Source of the DNA: Opitutaceae bacterium
Lineage (GTDB): Bacteria; Verrucomicrobiota; Verrucomicrobiia; Opitutales; Opitutaceae
DNA: 64,000 bases
Direction: 5' to 3'
NCBI GenBank assembly: GCA_027482185.1
Contig: JAIXWF010000021.1
Span: forward strand, 24,765 to 88,764
In this document: one piece after another, positions 1 to 8,545 of the stretch
How positions within the stretch are numbered: the first letter of the stretch is position 1
Layout: each line of letters starts with the position of its first letter
Program-made: the position numbers and the translations under genes
The notes under the pieces: model-generated
The model's input: the letters and a program-made list of their open reading frames with translations, nothing else
Database searches by the model: none
Told to the model about the DNA's origin: nothing

Positions 1-180
1 CCCCGATTGATCAAGTTTTTGGATGCGAATTTCGGCGCAAGAAAAGAGGTAGCGTTGAAGCATCCGCCTTGCCCCTAGCATCTATGAAATACCCGACACG
101 CCACCCCTAACGGACGTTAGGTCGGTCGCTCGGAATCCGCTGCTTGATCGCCACTACGTCGCCACCATGTGGCCACTATG

Positions 181-225
181 GTATGGGATAAACCCATACG
201 GTTTGGTATTTACAAAAACCCATAT
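181..225. promoter_or_regulatory. Inverted-repeat operator upstream of the left transfer genes
   Basis: GTATGGG at 181-187 and CCCATAC at 193-199 form a perfect inverted repeat with a 5-base spacer, and a further AACCCATAT lies at 217-225. The 13 bases ATAAACCCATACG (188-200) recur exactly at 43901-43913, in the large inverted repeat between the RHH repressor gene and the secretion operon. A shared repressor, probably the RHH protein of 43435-43890, is inferred. Bases 1-180 show no other feature I can support. Confidence 0.6.
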
Positions 226-243
226 GAATGCACCATTGGGCGC

Positions 244-612
244 ATGGAGATCTCCGATCTGCACCGGCGGTTGATGGAGGAGGCGAGGAACTACGATGCA
301 TCGGCCCTGACCCGGGCGGTGCTGGGCCCGTACCGGGATGTCGTGCTGATGCAGCGGGCGCGGTACATGAGCTATGAACAGATTTCGGCGACGTTTCGCC
401 GGCACGGGATCGCGGTGTCGCCGGCGGCGGTCGGTGTGTTCTGCCGGCGGCATATCCGGACGACGGATCTGGCGGCGGCCAGAAACCAGGCCGGGGACGC
501 GAAGCGGACGGCGCCCGCCATCGTCGCTCCGGCTCTTGGGGCCTCCGCCTCCGGAGCGGCGCGGCCGGCCGGAGGCCGGAAGGGACCGAAGATCGCGCGG
601 GACGACTATTGA
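244..612 (+). CDS. Small helix-turn-helix protein of the transfer region
   Basis: A 122-aa protein. An in-frame ATG exists at 169, but the operator repeat at 181-199 would then be inside the coding region, so the ATG at 244 is preferred. Residues about 41-70 (SYEQISATFRRHGIAVSPAAVGVF) read as a helix-turn-helix of the kind found in relaxosome accessory or TraK-like proteins: a condition to test a recognition helix, then an alternating pattern of hydrophobic residues. The C-terminus is Ala/Gly/Arg rich and probably disordered. The stop is 9 bases before the ParA-like gene, so the two are probably co-transcribed. The family assignment is inferred from context; DNA binding at an origin of transfer is possible but not shown. 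Confidence 0.6.
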   Translation: MEISDLHRRLMEEARNYDASALTRAVLGPYRDVVLMQRARYMSYEQISATFRRHGIAVSPAAVGVFCRRHIRTTDLAAARNQAGDAKRTAPAIVAPALGASASGAARPAGGRKGPKIARDDY

Positions 613-621
613 GGCACTACT

Positions 622-1323
622 ATGAACGAACGCAGAATCATCCTGTTCCCCCAGGACAAAGGAGGGATCGGCAAAAGCTTTGTGGCGGCGCTGCTGTACG
701 ACTTTCTCATGGAGGAGCGGGTGCGGTTGAAGGCCTTCGACCTCGACCACGCGAATTCCACGTTCAACCGATTGGTGCCGGAGGCCGAGTTCATCGACAC
801 CGATGTCGATACGGACAAGCTCGGGGTTCTCGACCAGATCGTGCATGCGCTGGAGCAGGCGGAGGCCGTGCTGGTGGACAATCGGGCGACCGGGGGCGGA
901 AAGGTATTGGCCTATTTGGATGAAGCGCGGCTGCCGCAGTTGCAAGCGGAGCTGAACCTCGCGCTCCTCTTTGTCCTCGTGGCAACCGACGACAAGGATG
1001 CCAACTCGCAGATCGCGGAACTGCTGGACGGTTATGGCGAACGGGTGAAATGGCTCGTGGCCAAAAATCTGCGGGACGGAGAAACGTTGCCGCTCTTTGA
1101 TCGGAGCAATTCCCGGCGGCGGCTGCAGGAACTTGGGGCGGTGGAGATCGATGTGCCGTGTCTTTTCGAGGTGACCCGGAATCGGCTGCAGCAGGCGAAC
1201 CTGACGGTGGGCCGAGGCCGAACCGCGGAGGAACTGCATGTCCTCGATCGGTCCCGGTGTGTGCGATACCATGACCGGATGGCGGTGGAGTTCACAAAGG
1301 CGCGGGCACTGCTCATCGGATGA
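622..1323 (+). CDS. ParA/MinD-like P-loop ATPase
   Basis: A 233-aa protein with a deviant Walker A motif of the ParA/MinD type, KGGIGKSF, at about residues 13-20, and DLDHANST near residue 40, where the family has its second Asp motif. ParA-like ATPases partition plasmids or position machinery at a pole, as with VirC1 in conjugation. No ParB or centromere-like repeats are adjacent; the following genes are a membrane coiled-coil protein and a coupling protein. A VirC1-like role in bringing the DNA-transfer substrate to the secretion channel is therefore as likely as plain partitioning. Its stop overlaps the next start by four bases (ATGA), which points to translational coupling. Confidence 0.75.
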   Translation: MNERRIILFPQDKGGIGKSFVAALLYDFLMEERVRLKAFDLDHANSTFNRLVPEAEFIDTDVDTDKLGVLDQIVHALEQAEAVLVDNRATGGGKVLAYLDEARLPQLQAELNLALLFVLVATDDKDANSQIAELLDGYGERVKWLVAKNLRDGETLPLFDRSNSRRRLQELGAVEIDVPCLFEVTRNRLQQANLTVGRGRTAEELHVLDRSRCVRYHDRMAVEFTKARALLIG

Positions 1324-1793
1324 CGCCGGAGGAACTGCTGCGGGCGGAGAATCTGCCGGGGGACCTGAAGTGGGTGTCCGAACATTTTCGGCTGAATCCA
1401 CGGGATCCCGTTTATTTGCTGATCGCGTGGCACTGGCTGCGGGTGAAGGGAGCGGAGGACACGCTCCGGGCTTCGATCCTCGAGATGAAGACGATGCTCG
1501 ACGTGCGGGTAGGGGAATTGGAGGGATCGGCGAAGGTGATTGCGGGCGTGAACACGGTGCTGAAGGAAGTCCGGAATGAGTTGGCGGGACGGCCCGCGAT
1601 CTTGGGCAAGGAACTGGAAACCCAGCTGAAGCAACCGGTCGCGGCGGCGGTGGCGCAACTGACGGCGATGCAGGAGGCACTCGCGCCCGTCGCGAAATCC
1701 TTTCGCGCCGCGCAACGGCGGGAATTGCTCGCGGCGCTCCTGACCGGGGCGGCGTTGGGTGCGGTGGGCACCGTCGTGCTCGTGTTCGCGTGA
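1320..1793 (+). CDS. Coiled-coil protein with C-terminal membrane anchor
   Basis: A 157-aa protein. Residues about 60-140 are rich in Leu, Lys, Glu and Ala and look like a long coiled coil. A hydrophobic segment at the extreme C-terminus (about residues 139-157) is a tail anchor or single membrane helix. It lies between the ParA-like ATPase and the coupling protein with start/stop overlaps on both sides, so it is part of the transfer operon. The architecture resembles TraM/MobB-type accessory proteins that link DNA processing to the coupling protein at the membrane. That comparison rests on architecture and position, not recognisable sequence identity. Confidence 0.55.
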   Translation: MTPEELLRAENLPGDLKWVSEHFRLNPRDPVYLLIAWHWLRVKGAEDTLRASILEMKTMLDVRVGELEGSAKVIAGVNTVLKEVRNELAGRPAILGKELETQLKQPVAAAVAQLTAMQEALAPVAKSFRAAQRRELLAALLTGAALGAVGTVVLVFA

Positions 1794-3280
1794 ACGGCCA
1801 GAGGATGGCGGCGTTGCTCGGTCTGATCGCGGTGGCGGTCGCCGCGCGGGTGATGCTGGAAGGCGTCTTGAATACGGTGTTTTCAGTAGCGGCGCTCGGC
1901 GGTGCCGGGTGGGTGGCGTGGGCTGCGTTGCTCGCGTCGACAAATCGGAAGGTGGTCCTGCGGCTTTGGGGGCTCACCTGGACGCGGGACGAAGCGTGCT
2001 GCCACTTTTTCGTGACGGGCTCGACAGGCACGGGAAAGACGGCGCGGGCGGTGGTACCCATCGTGCATGGGCTGCGAGCGACGCTGCCGGGCACGGGAAT
2101 CTTGGCGGTGGACTCCAAAGGTGCGCTTTGGAAGCCGCTGGCGGCGATGGCCCGGAGCCTGGGGCAGGAGGACTCGTTGCGGCTTATCCGGGTCCGGCCG
2201 CCGCAGACGGCGCCGGGAGCGTGGACGCCGCCGCTGCGGCTCAATCTGCTCGGCATGCCCGGCGTCCCGTGGACCACGTACGCAAAGATGGTTGTGGATA
2301 CGGCTACGGCGGCGGGGCAGCGCGGCGGGCAGGCATTCTTCAAAGAGACCGCCCGGGATGTGATCACGCATGGGATGCAGGCTCTCGACGCGGCGGATCT
2401 GCCCGTGACGCTCGCCAACGTGCATGATCTCGTCTGCGTCTCCACTGAATTGGCCCCCGTGCTGGCGCGGCTCGCGGAGCGTCCCGGGCGCGCGGCGGAA
2501 GCGGAGCTGCAGTACTTCAAAGACTTCGCCGCGCAGCCGCCGGAGCAACGGAGCGGTACCGTCTACACGGTGGCGAACTACCTGCGGCCGTACACACCGC
2601 CGGACATCGCGGATGTGTTTTCATCGGTGGACCCGAATTTCTGTCTGTCGGAGGTCGATGCCGGGCGCCTCATCTGCATGTCGGTGCCGCAGACCTACCA
2701 GGTGGAGCGGCGGTACCTGAACTTGTTGGCGAAGCAGCTCTTCTTTCTGCATGCGTTCCGACGGTTCGATCTGGAGCCGGACGAATTGGGGAAACGGAAC
2801 CTGATCGTGCTCGTGCTCGACGAGGGCCAGAAGACGACCTTGGTGTCGGAGGACGGATTCGCCGACCATACGACCGTTGATGAACTGCGGGAGGCCGGGG
2901 TTTGTCTGGTTTCGGCGACGCAGACGCCGCTGTCGCTGTATGCCGCGTTCGACACGGAACGGAAAGCGGACGTGTTCATGGCGAACCTCCGGACGCAGAT
3001 CCATTTTCGCGCGGCGGACGAGAAGGCCGCGAAGATCATCTCGGAAAAGATGGGCGGCCGGGAGGTGCGGAAGTACAGCGGCGGCGTGAGCGGCGGGAAA
3101 TCCTCCCGCAACTGGCAGCCAATGGACGAGCCGTGGTTCAAGCAGGCGGCGCTGCAGGCGCTGCCAGCCGGGCAAGCGGTGATCCGGCATCCAGCCCGGA
3201 TCGGGCGGCCGCTCCTCAAGCGGCTGCCCTTTACGGAATTTACCCGGGCGAACGAGTATACGCCCGAGAGCGGACGCTAG
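1790..3280 (+). CDS. VirD4/TraD-type coupling protein (T4SS ATPase)
   Basis: A 496-aa protein starting with GTG at 1790 (GTGA overlap with the previous stop); an in-frame ATG at 1805 is the alternative. Two hydrophobic segments in the first 50 residues are followed by Walker A STGTGKTARA near residue 78 and Walker B LIVLVLDEGQK near residue 338. The region around residue 380 (GVCLVSATQTPLSLY) matches the sensor part typical of TraD/TraG/VirD4 proteins, where a Q/S motif follows the second ATP site. Coupling proteins recruit relaxase-DNA or effectors to the type IV secretion channel. The rest of the channel is encoded 40 kb downstream at 43.9-52.5 kb, an unusual separation. No relaxase gene is seen nearby. 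Confidence 0.85.
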   Translation: MNGQRMAALLGLIAVAVAARVMLEGVLNTVFSVAALGGAGWVAWAALLASTNRKVVLRLWGLTWTRDEACCHFFVTGSTGTGKTARAVVPIVHGLRATLPGTGILAVDSKGALWKPLAAMARSLGQEDSLRLIRVRPPQTAPGAWTPPLRLNLLGMPGVPWTTYAKMVVDTATAAGQRGGQAFFKETARDVITHGMQALDAADLPVTLANVHDLVCVSTELAPVLARLAERPGRAAEAELQYFKDFAAQPPEQRSGTVYTVANYLRPYTPPDIADVFSSVDPNFCLSEVDAGRLICMSVPQTYQVERRYLNLLAKQLFFLHAFRRFDLEPDELGKRNLIVLVLDEGQKTTLVSEDGFADHTTVDELREAGVCLVSATQTPLSLYAAFDTERKADVFMANLRTQIHFRAADEKAAKIISEKMGGREVRKYSGGVSGGKSSRNWQPMDEPWFKQAALQALPAGQAVIRHPARIGRPLLKRLPFTEFTRANEYTPESGR

Positions 3281-3594
3281 TTCCGGCCCAAGGCAGAGGC
3301 CGGAGGGTCGGCAAGCTCGGGGACGGTCGGAGCCGGCGGAGCCTTCCGCGGCTTGCGGGGCCGGATGGGCTTCGTGCCCTCGACGGGCCAGCCGGCGGAT
3401 TCTAGGTACTCTTCGGTCAGGCCGCGGATGTCGCGGCGCCGGAGTTGATGGACGACGAGCGCGAACACATCCGGGGCGCGGCGGCCCATCTTCCGGGCGA
3501 GGTGTTCGGTCGCTTCGGCGAAGGCGGTGAAATCGCGCAGCGGCAAATCGATGACGATGCGGACGGCGGGTTGCGGCACTTTCGGTACTTTCAT
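3277..3594 (-). CDS. Small, possibly ribbon-helix-helix protein
   Basis: A 105-aa protein, convergent with the coupling-protein gene; the two stop codons share bases at 3277-3280. Residues about 11-60 (a strand-like VRIVIDLPL followed by two helices) resemble a ribbon-helix-helix fold, and the C-terminus is a Pro/Arg/Lys-rich tail. The ATG at 3594 was chosen because upstream codons lack coding character. Position suggests a plasmid-type regulator or partition accessory. I do not recognise a specific family. Confidence 0.5.
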   Translation of the reverse strand: MKVPKVPQPAVRIVIDLPLRDFTAFAEATEHLARKMGRRAPDVFALVVHQLRRRDIRGLTEEYLESAGWPVEGTKPIRPRKPRKAPPAPTVPELADPPASALGRN

Positions 3595-3749
3595 TTCCTG
3601 CGAGTATGGACACGGATCCCGCTCCGGATGGGTCGGCCGGAGCGGTTGGGAAATCAAAGCGGCGCCTGAAGCGGAGCGCCCTTTGCCGGCCGAGATTGTA
3701 CCTGAAACGGCGCCGGGTTTCTTGTATCCAATGATGAAATACTTGCAGG

Positions 3750-4382
3750 CTAGGCGGTGCGGACCGGTGGGAAAAAGGACTTGGGCGGTGCTCCGAGGAG
3801 GCGGGTGAACGCTTTGGTAAGGTGGCTGTGGTCCGCGAAGCCGGTCATGTGGGCAATTTGGCCGATGGTATGGGTGCCGGTCTCGATCAGGGACTTGGCC
3901 CGGAGGATGCGATGACGGAGAATGTACTGCTCGCAAGTCATTCCGGTTGTTGCCTTGAAGAGGACCCGGAAGTGGCTCGGGCTGACGCCGGCTTCGCGGG
4001 CGAGGAGCGACGGCGGGATGCGTTCGCTGGCGTTGAGTGAAAGCCGAGCGGCGATCCGGTCCATGGTTTCGTTGCTCAGGCGACGGGAGGGGGAGGCGGA
4101 AGGCAGCGCGAGGGCAGCGATGAGACGAGCGGCGAGCGCGTAGGCGAGGGCGACCGCTTGGCTGCGTGTAGCGGCCGACAGCGGGAGGCAGTCGCGGCGA
4201 AGTGCGTCGGTCAGGCTGCCGATCAGGTGGTCCCGGAGAATCAAATCGCGGAGCGATTCCACCGCGATGCCCCGAAGCGGCGGGGAATCAAACTGCGCCA
4301 CCCATTCGGGGGTGAGGAAGAGCATGATGAGACCGCCGCCGGCAAGCAGTCGCTTGGAGTGATGGGTGCCGGTGCCCACCAC
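3750..4382 (-). CDS. AraC-family transcription regulator with unresolved N-terminus
   Basis: The last 100 residues contain the two helix-turn-helix motifs of AraC/XylS proteins: IPPSLLAREAGVSPSHFRVLFKATTG and, further on, TIGQIAHMTGFADHSHLTKAFTRLLG. GTG at 4382 is the first canonical start. However, the frame stays open upstream to 4727, and the extra translation reads as the cupin-like sensing domain expected of the family (stretches such as GIGIFCDWQRPFVW and TRTLAAGDLLVVGTGTHH). There is no ATG, GTG or TTG in frame anywhere in 4383-4727. Either a rare start codon is used, or the gene has lost its start or suffered a frameshift. Its target is unknown; the neighbours are unrelated. Confidence 0.8.
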   Translation of the reverse strand: MVGTGTHHSKRLLAGGGLIMLFLTPEWVAQFDSPPLRGIAVESLRDLILRDHLIGSLTDALRRDCLPLSAATRSQAVALAYALAARLIAALALPSASPSRRLSNETMDRIAARLSLNASERIPPSLLAREAGVSPSHFRVLFKATTGMTCEQYILRHRILRAKSLIETGTHTIGQIAHMTGFADHSHLTKAFTRLLGAPPKSFFPPVRTA

Positions 4383-5039
4383 GAGGAGATCCCCCGCGGC
4401 CAGCGTCCGAGTTTTGCTTTCGCCATGGGGCTCCGCCCAAGTGATTTGGCAGCGGGCTGAATCGAGCGGGATCAGGATTTGGGTGACTGTGTCGCCGGCT
4501 TCACGCCAGACGAATGGGCGTTGCCAGTCGCAGAAGATCCCGATCCCGGGACCGGCGGCGTAGGCTTTCGGGCTAGGGACCGACGCCGGTACGGGCGGCT
4601 CGAACGGAAATGCGGGTTGGGCCGCTTGGGAGCGGGCAAGGGGCGAAGCGACGAGCGCTACTCGGGGACGATTCGGTACGTCGGTGATGGAGGCAGGATA
4701 GCGGACCCCCGGTTCACCGGCTTTGACTTAAAGCCGAATTGCTTGGACTTAAAAATAGACTTCTCAGCCCCAGTGCGTGGCCTAACAGAAAATATGGTTG
4801 CCGGTCTCCCGGTACCAAAGAATCGGTCGCGTTGGTGTCTGCGTTGGCACGTGCAAACTCCAAGGTATATCCGATAGGTCGTTCCGCTGGCGGTCCTGAT
4901 CCGCAACATAAGTTCGGCTCCGGCCAAATTGAAATTTCCTCGAATCAGCGGACAGAGACATCCGCGTTGACGGGTAGCCGGTGGGGCGCTGTCCGAGGAC
5001 AATCAAGGGCGCACCGTCCGCTTCAACCACGAAGCCGCT
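4383..5039. other. Gap: upstream continuation of AraC frame, then no gene
   Basis: Bases 4383-4727 on the minus strand stay open in the AraC-regulator frame and look coding, but without a canonical start. From 4728 to 5039 I see no convincing gene, RNA or repeat. The base composition there is a little less GC-rich. Confidence 0.5.
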
Positions 5040-5942
5040 TCAACACGGAGCGATAACGGGGTGAAGCGGACGCTGATTCACCATGTTCGATTCACCGGAC
5101 ATTGCGGAGACTACCGCGGGGAATTGACGACGCGCTTGCCAAGACAGGAGTGGAAGAATCAGCGCATTGAGAAGCGGAAACTTAGGCGTCCCCTCCCACC
5201 ACACTTTGACAACAGTCCCGCGGGCTCCCTCGCGGACTGACCAACCGCCCGACATTTCGACGAACGGGAACGGGAAACCTGGCTCCTTGGCGAGAAACTC
5301 CATCACCAGTGTTCGCTTCTCGTGATCGATAGAGGTGCAACGTTCGGACCAGGAACGCCCCCCCTTATCGACACAGTCTCGGATGCAGCCGACAGCCGGT
5401 TCTGTCCCTGATCGCAGCGACGATGACGCCAGTGACGGGGCAAACCGGGAAATGGCGCCAAGGTTCGCCAGATTCCGCCAGATCGCCATTTCGCTTCCGC
5501 GGCTGTGGATGTCCAAACATACACGAAATCGGGAGTCCCCATCCTTTACATAAAGTCGGGAAATGCCTCTGAGTTGTCCTATCGCGAAACCCAACACGCA
5601 AACGGCCACCAAGCTCATGGCCGCCATGCCGACTAGCTTTAGGGTGCCGTTCGCGACAGCGAGCAGAATGGCAGTGCCTATCACCCAAGTCAGGTCGCCG
5701 ATGCTTACAGCAAGCGCCAGCAGGGGATCAGGGGCTGGGCGATTTGCCAGCCAGGCCACAAATACGCCGAACAGCAGCAGTCCTGCTCCGATCACTGCAA
5801 ATATCCAAGGTGAGGCGTTGACGCTGACCAGTGGTGCCACCGAGGCCGAGGCGATGGCCAAGACAGATCCAGTGATCAGCGAGAACGCTGCATTCGCGGC
5901 TAATGCGCGACGCAGCGGAGCATAGCTATGATAGTTCATCAT
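5040..5942 (-). CDS. Four-helix membrane protein fused to an SRPBCC-like domain
   Basis: A 300-aa protein. The N-terminal 125 residues contain four hydrophobic segments (about 12-34, 46-68, 72-95 and 100-125). The C-terminal 170 residues resemble the SRPBCC/polyketide-cyclase fold as it occurs in stand-alone stress proteins: a start like IWRNLANLGAISRFAPSL, a central region with CID.V...GRSWSE, and a terminal long helix ending in LLSWQARRQFPAVVSAM. The SRPBCC fold binds hydrophobic ligands. The fusion to a membrane module suggests lipid or quinone sensing, but no function is established. The gene appears monocistronic. Confidence 0.6.
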   Translation of the reverse strand: MMNYHSYAPLRRALAANAAFSLITGSVLAIASASVAPLVSVNASPWIFAVIGAGLLLFGVFVAWLANRPAPDPLLALAVSIGDLTWVIGTAILLAVANGTLKLVGMAAMSLVAVCVLGFAIGQLRGISRLYVKDGDSRFRVCLDIHSRGSEMAIWRNLANLGAISRFAPSLASSSLRSGTEPAVGCIRDCVDKGGRSWSERCTSIDHEKRTLVMEFLAKEPGFPFPFVEMSGGWSVREGARGTVVKVWWEGTPKFPLLNALILPLLSWQARRQFPAVVSAMSGESNMVNQRPLHPVIAPC

Positions 5943-6276
5943 GTCTCCGAAGTTGTGCTCTTTCCATTGGGTGAAAAGGCCTTACTCGCACCAAAACCAA
6001 GACTGCTGACATAGGGCTGTCAGGAAGAGGCCATGTGAACTCGCGCCCAAAGGGCAGTAGCAGTCACTAACCCGTGAAACCAGATTCAACGAAGTTCTGA
6101 TCACTGGATCGCGATGGGCAATAGCCTGAATCGAGTTGTATGGACAACACTCTCACGTGAAAGAGGGAGATGCAGGCTTATTGTGGGATGTATCACGGCG
6201 ATGCTGATCTGCGCGGGTCGCGGCCGCGGCTATTCGGACGTTCTCTCGAGCTGGAGCGCACTGAGCGACTCACGAT
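5943..6276. other. Gap without recognisable gene
   Basis: About 330 bases between the start of the SRPBCC gene and the stop of the LytTR regulator gene. It must hold the promoter of the SRPBCC gene and the terminator of the LytTR operon, but I recognise neither a clear -35/-10 pair nor a GC hairpin with a T run. Confidence 0.4.
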
Positions 6277-7014
6277 TCAAAGGCTCGTTCGGTCGCGGAA
6301 GAGCTGGGCCTGACGCCGGGAGAACTCGACTTCGGAACCGCCGCGGAGGCGGACTTTGACGCTGCCGCTGAACCACGGGTCTACCGACTCGATGCACGAG
6401 AGGTTCACGAGCTGGGAGCGGTTGGCGCGGAGGAACAGCGCGGAAGGGAGGCGCGCCTCCATGGAACCGAGCGTACGGTACAATAGGGGCTTCTCGTTGC
6501 CGAAGTGGAGGCGCGTATGGTTGCCTTCGGCCTCGACGAGCCGCAGGGAGCGCACGGGGATGAACCATGTGCGGTCGCCTTCGCGCACGAACACGTAGTC
6601 GTCCTCGCGAAGCGGAGATGACGGCGCATCATCATCGGCCGGATTGGCGGCCGAGGTCTTCTCCAAACGATCCCGAACCTTTGCCAGCGCGGAGGCGAGG
6701 CGCTGGGGATGGACCGGCTTCATCAGATAGTCGAGGGCGTTGACCTCGAAAGCGCGCAGAGCGAAGGCGTCGAATGCAGTGACAAATATCAGTTGCGGGT
6801 GCGGCGGCGGAAGTGCGGCGAGGAGGTCGAAGCCGGTGCGGCCCGGCATCTCGATATCGAGAAACAGGAGATCGGGCCTTAGGCGCGGGAGGAGCTTGAG
6901 GGCCTCGGTGACGTTTGCGGCCTCGCCGACGATCTCGAAAGCCGGGTGCTCGGAGAGCAGGCCGCGGAGCTCCTCGCGCGCGAGACGTTCATCATCGACG
7001 ATCACGATTTTCAT
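6277..7014 (-). CDS. LytTR-family response regulator
   Basis: A 245-aa protein. The N-terminal receiver domain begins KIVIVDDERLAREEL and has the phospho-acceptor Asp in LLFLDIEMPGRTGFD and the Lys in DYLMKPVHPQRL. After a linker of about 25 residues, the C-terminal LytTR DNA-binding domain runs from about residue 140 (YVFVREGDRTWFIPV) with the typical EAEGNHTRLHF and ANRSQLVNLSCI. Such regulators act with LytS/AlgZ-type kinases. The gene overlaps the kinase gene by four bases, so the two are a cognate pair. They lie downstream of an ABC-exporter gene set on the same strand, which may be their target or sensor partner. Confidence 0.92.
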   Translation of the reverse strand: MKIVIVDDERLAREELRGLLSEHPAFEIVGEAANVTEALKLLPRLRPDLLFLDIEMPGRTGFDLLAALPPPHPQLIFVTAFDAFALRAFEVNALDYLMKPVHPQRLASALAKVRDRLEKTSAANPADDDAPSSPLREDDYVFVREGDRTWFIPVRSLRLVEAEGNHTRLHFGNEKPLLYRTLGSMEARLPSALFLRANRSQLVNLSCIESVDPWFSGSVKVRLRGGSEVEFSRRQAQLFRDRTSL

Positions 7015-8135
7015 GCGGAGTCGGCGGGCAAGGGAGGAACGTGGAGCTCGGCCTCGACGATCTCACGGGTAAGTTGGCGGAGTTCAAGGGTGGCGGCCGG
7101 CCCGAAAAGGAGCCGGAGGCGGGCGCGGGCGTTCTTGAGGCCGAGCCCCGTGGAGGCGGTGGGAGTGGCCAGCGTGCCGGGGTTGCGCACCCGAATATGC
7201 AGTTGGCCGGCGGCGATCGCAGCTTCGAGGGAGATCTCAGCGCCTTCTTCGCGCGGGTTGAGGCCGAACTTGATGGCATTCTCGATGAGAGTTTGAAGGA
7301 GAAAGGGAGGGACGGGCCATCCCAGGGTTTTGGGATCGATGCGGCGGTGGACAACGAGGCGTTCTTCGAAACGCAGTCGTTCCAGCGCGAGGTAGTTGTC
7401 CACGGTTTCCAGCTCCCGGGAAAAGGGAATGGTCGCTTCCTGGCCCGTGGAGAGGGAGGCGCGGAGAAGATCGGAGAGGAGGGTGAGGGCCTCGCGGGGC
7501 GGGGCTAGGTCGCGCGGGATTAGCGCGCGGAGGGTGTTGAGGCTGTTGAAGAGAAAGTGCGGATTTAGCTGGGCCTTGAGGGACCGAAGCTCGGTTTCCT
7601 TCATGGCCGCGTCGAGTTTGAGGCGGTCGAGTTGGGCTTGTTGGTACTGGCGATAATAGCGCAGGCCGAGGTAGAAACCGGTCCAGATGGCGAGGGTAGG
7701 TCCGCAGATGGTGAGGATATCGAAGTACGCGAATAGCCCGCCACCCGGCCGTTCAACGTAGTAGAGAACCGGCGAACACGTGGGAGGCATCTGTCCGATG
7801 GTCCACAGCAGGAAGCCGGCATGGGCGAACGACGATGCGACGACCCAAGGTGCGAGGCGAAACAGTGTGGCCGCCCAGGGGCGCGGGACGCGCAAATGAA
7901 CGATGAGGGCGACGCGAAGCAGGTGGGAAATACCGATCCCGGACCCCGCGAGGGCCGCCCCGTAGAGCGCTTCATAGCCGATATCGTTGCCGCGTACCAG
8001 CAGCGGCAGAATCCAGGACACAAACAGACCGCCCCAACCTATCGTCTGGCACAGCCAGTAGGGGCGGGTGCCGCGCCAGCGCCGCGCGAGGCCGTAGGTG
8101 GCCGGCGGGGAGCCGAGGAGGGAAGAAGGGGGCAT
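7011..8135 (-). CDS. LytS/AlgZ-type sensor histidine kinase
   Basis: A 374-aa protein. The N-terminal half has four hydrophobic segments with short connections. A coiled coil (YRQYQQAQLDRLKLDAAMKE) leads to the His_kinase motif AQLNPHFLFNSLNTLRALI, whose His is the phosphorylation site. The ATP-binding domain has the N box LIENAIKFGLNP and a G box (TGLGLKNARARL). Ligand input would be through the membrane region, as no periplasmic domain is visible. It signals to the overlapping LytTR regulator. The preceding gene on the same strand is the HlyD-like adaptor at 8546, with about 400 bases between. Confidence 0.92.
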   Translation of the reverse strand: MPPSSLLGSPPATYGLARRWRGTRPYWLCQTIGWGGLFVSWILPLLVRGNDIGYEALYGAALAGSGIGISHLLRVALIVHLRVPRPWAATLFRLAPWVVASSFAHAGFLLWTIGQMPPTCSPVLYYVERPGGGLFAYFDILTICGPTLAIWTGFYLGLRYYRQYQQAQLDRLKLDAAMKETELRSLKAQLNPHFLFNSLNTLRALIPRDLAPPREALTLLSDLLRASLSTGQEATIPFSRELETVDNYLALERLRFEERLVVHRRIDPKTLGWPVPPFLLQTLIENAIKFGLNPREEGAEISLEAAIAAGQLHIRVRNPGTLATPTASTGLGLKNARARLRLLFGPAATLELRQLTREIVEAELHVPPLPADSA

Positions 8136-8545
8136 GGGGACGAAGTGGCGACGAGTCGTAAAACACCGGGCTCAGCGCGACGGCGAGTGCGGAGTGGCCG
8201 CCGGCCGGGGCCGGATGCGCCGCCGCAAGGCCGATCTGCACGGGCGAGGCTTCGGGGAGAACGAAGGTTCCGGTCGGCCGACCGCGAGCGAGGCACGCGT
8301 GAGGAAGGCGGTGAGTGCGGCGCAGTAGAGGTGAAGCGGGCGCGGTGCCGCGGGCTTGGAGTTCATTTGGGTTCGGCGGCGTCCGCGTCCAAAGCGACGA
8401 GTACGACGAGCATGGCGAGGATGATCAGGAGCGGAATCACGGGGAGTTGGCGGCAATTGTCCGATGCACGGTGCTGCGGGCGGAGCCGGGATCCGGCGGC
8501 AGTTGCGCGCGATGAAGGAGGCGAAAAGAATGTGGTCGCGGAGCC
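8136..8545. other. Gap with two short overlapping reading frames, doubtful
   Basis: On the minus strand a GTG near 8448 opens a 25-residue frame of very hydrophobic character (VIPLLIILAMLVVLVALDADAAEPK shortened: one membrane helix), and its TGA overlaps an ATG at about 8366 of a second, Arg/Pro-rich frame ending at 8172. The first could be a small membrane peptide translated between adaptor and kinase genes. The second looks like a GC-rich shadow frame. Neither is called as a gene. Confidence 0.25.

Noticed and set aside
154..2520. 788-aa frame on the minus strand
   Set aside because: Lies opposite the ParA-like, coiled-coil and coupling-protein genes, which have clear motifs; its translation is Arg/Pro/Ser-rich as expected for a GC-rich shadow.
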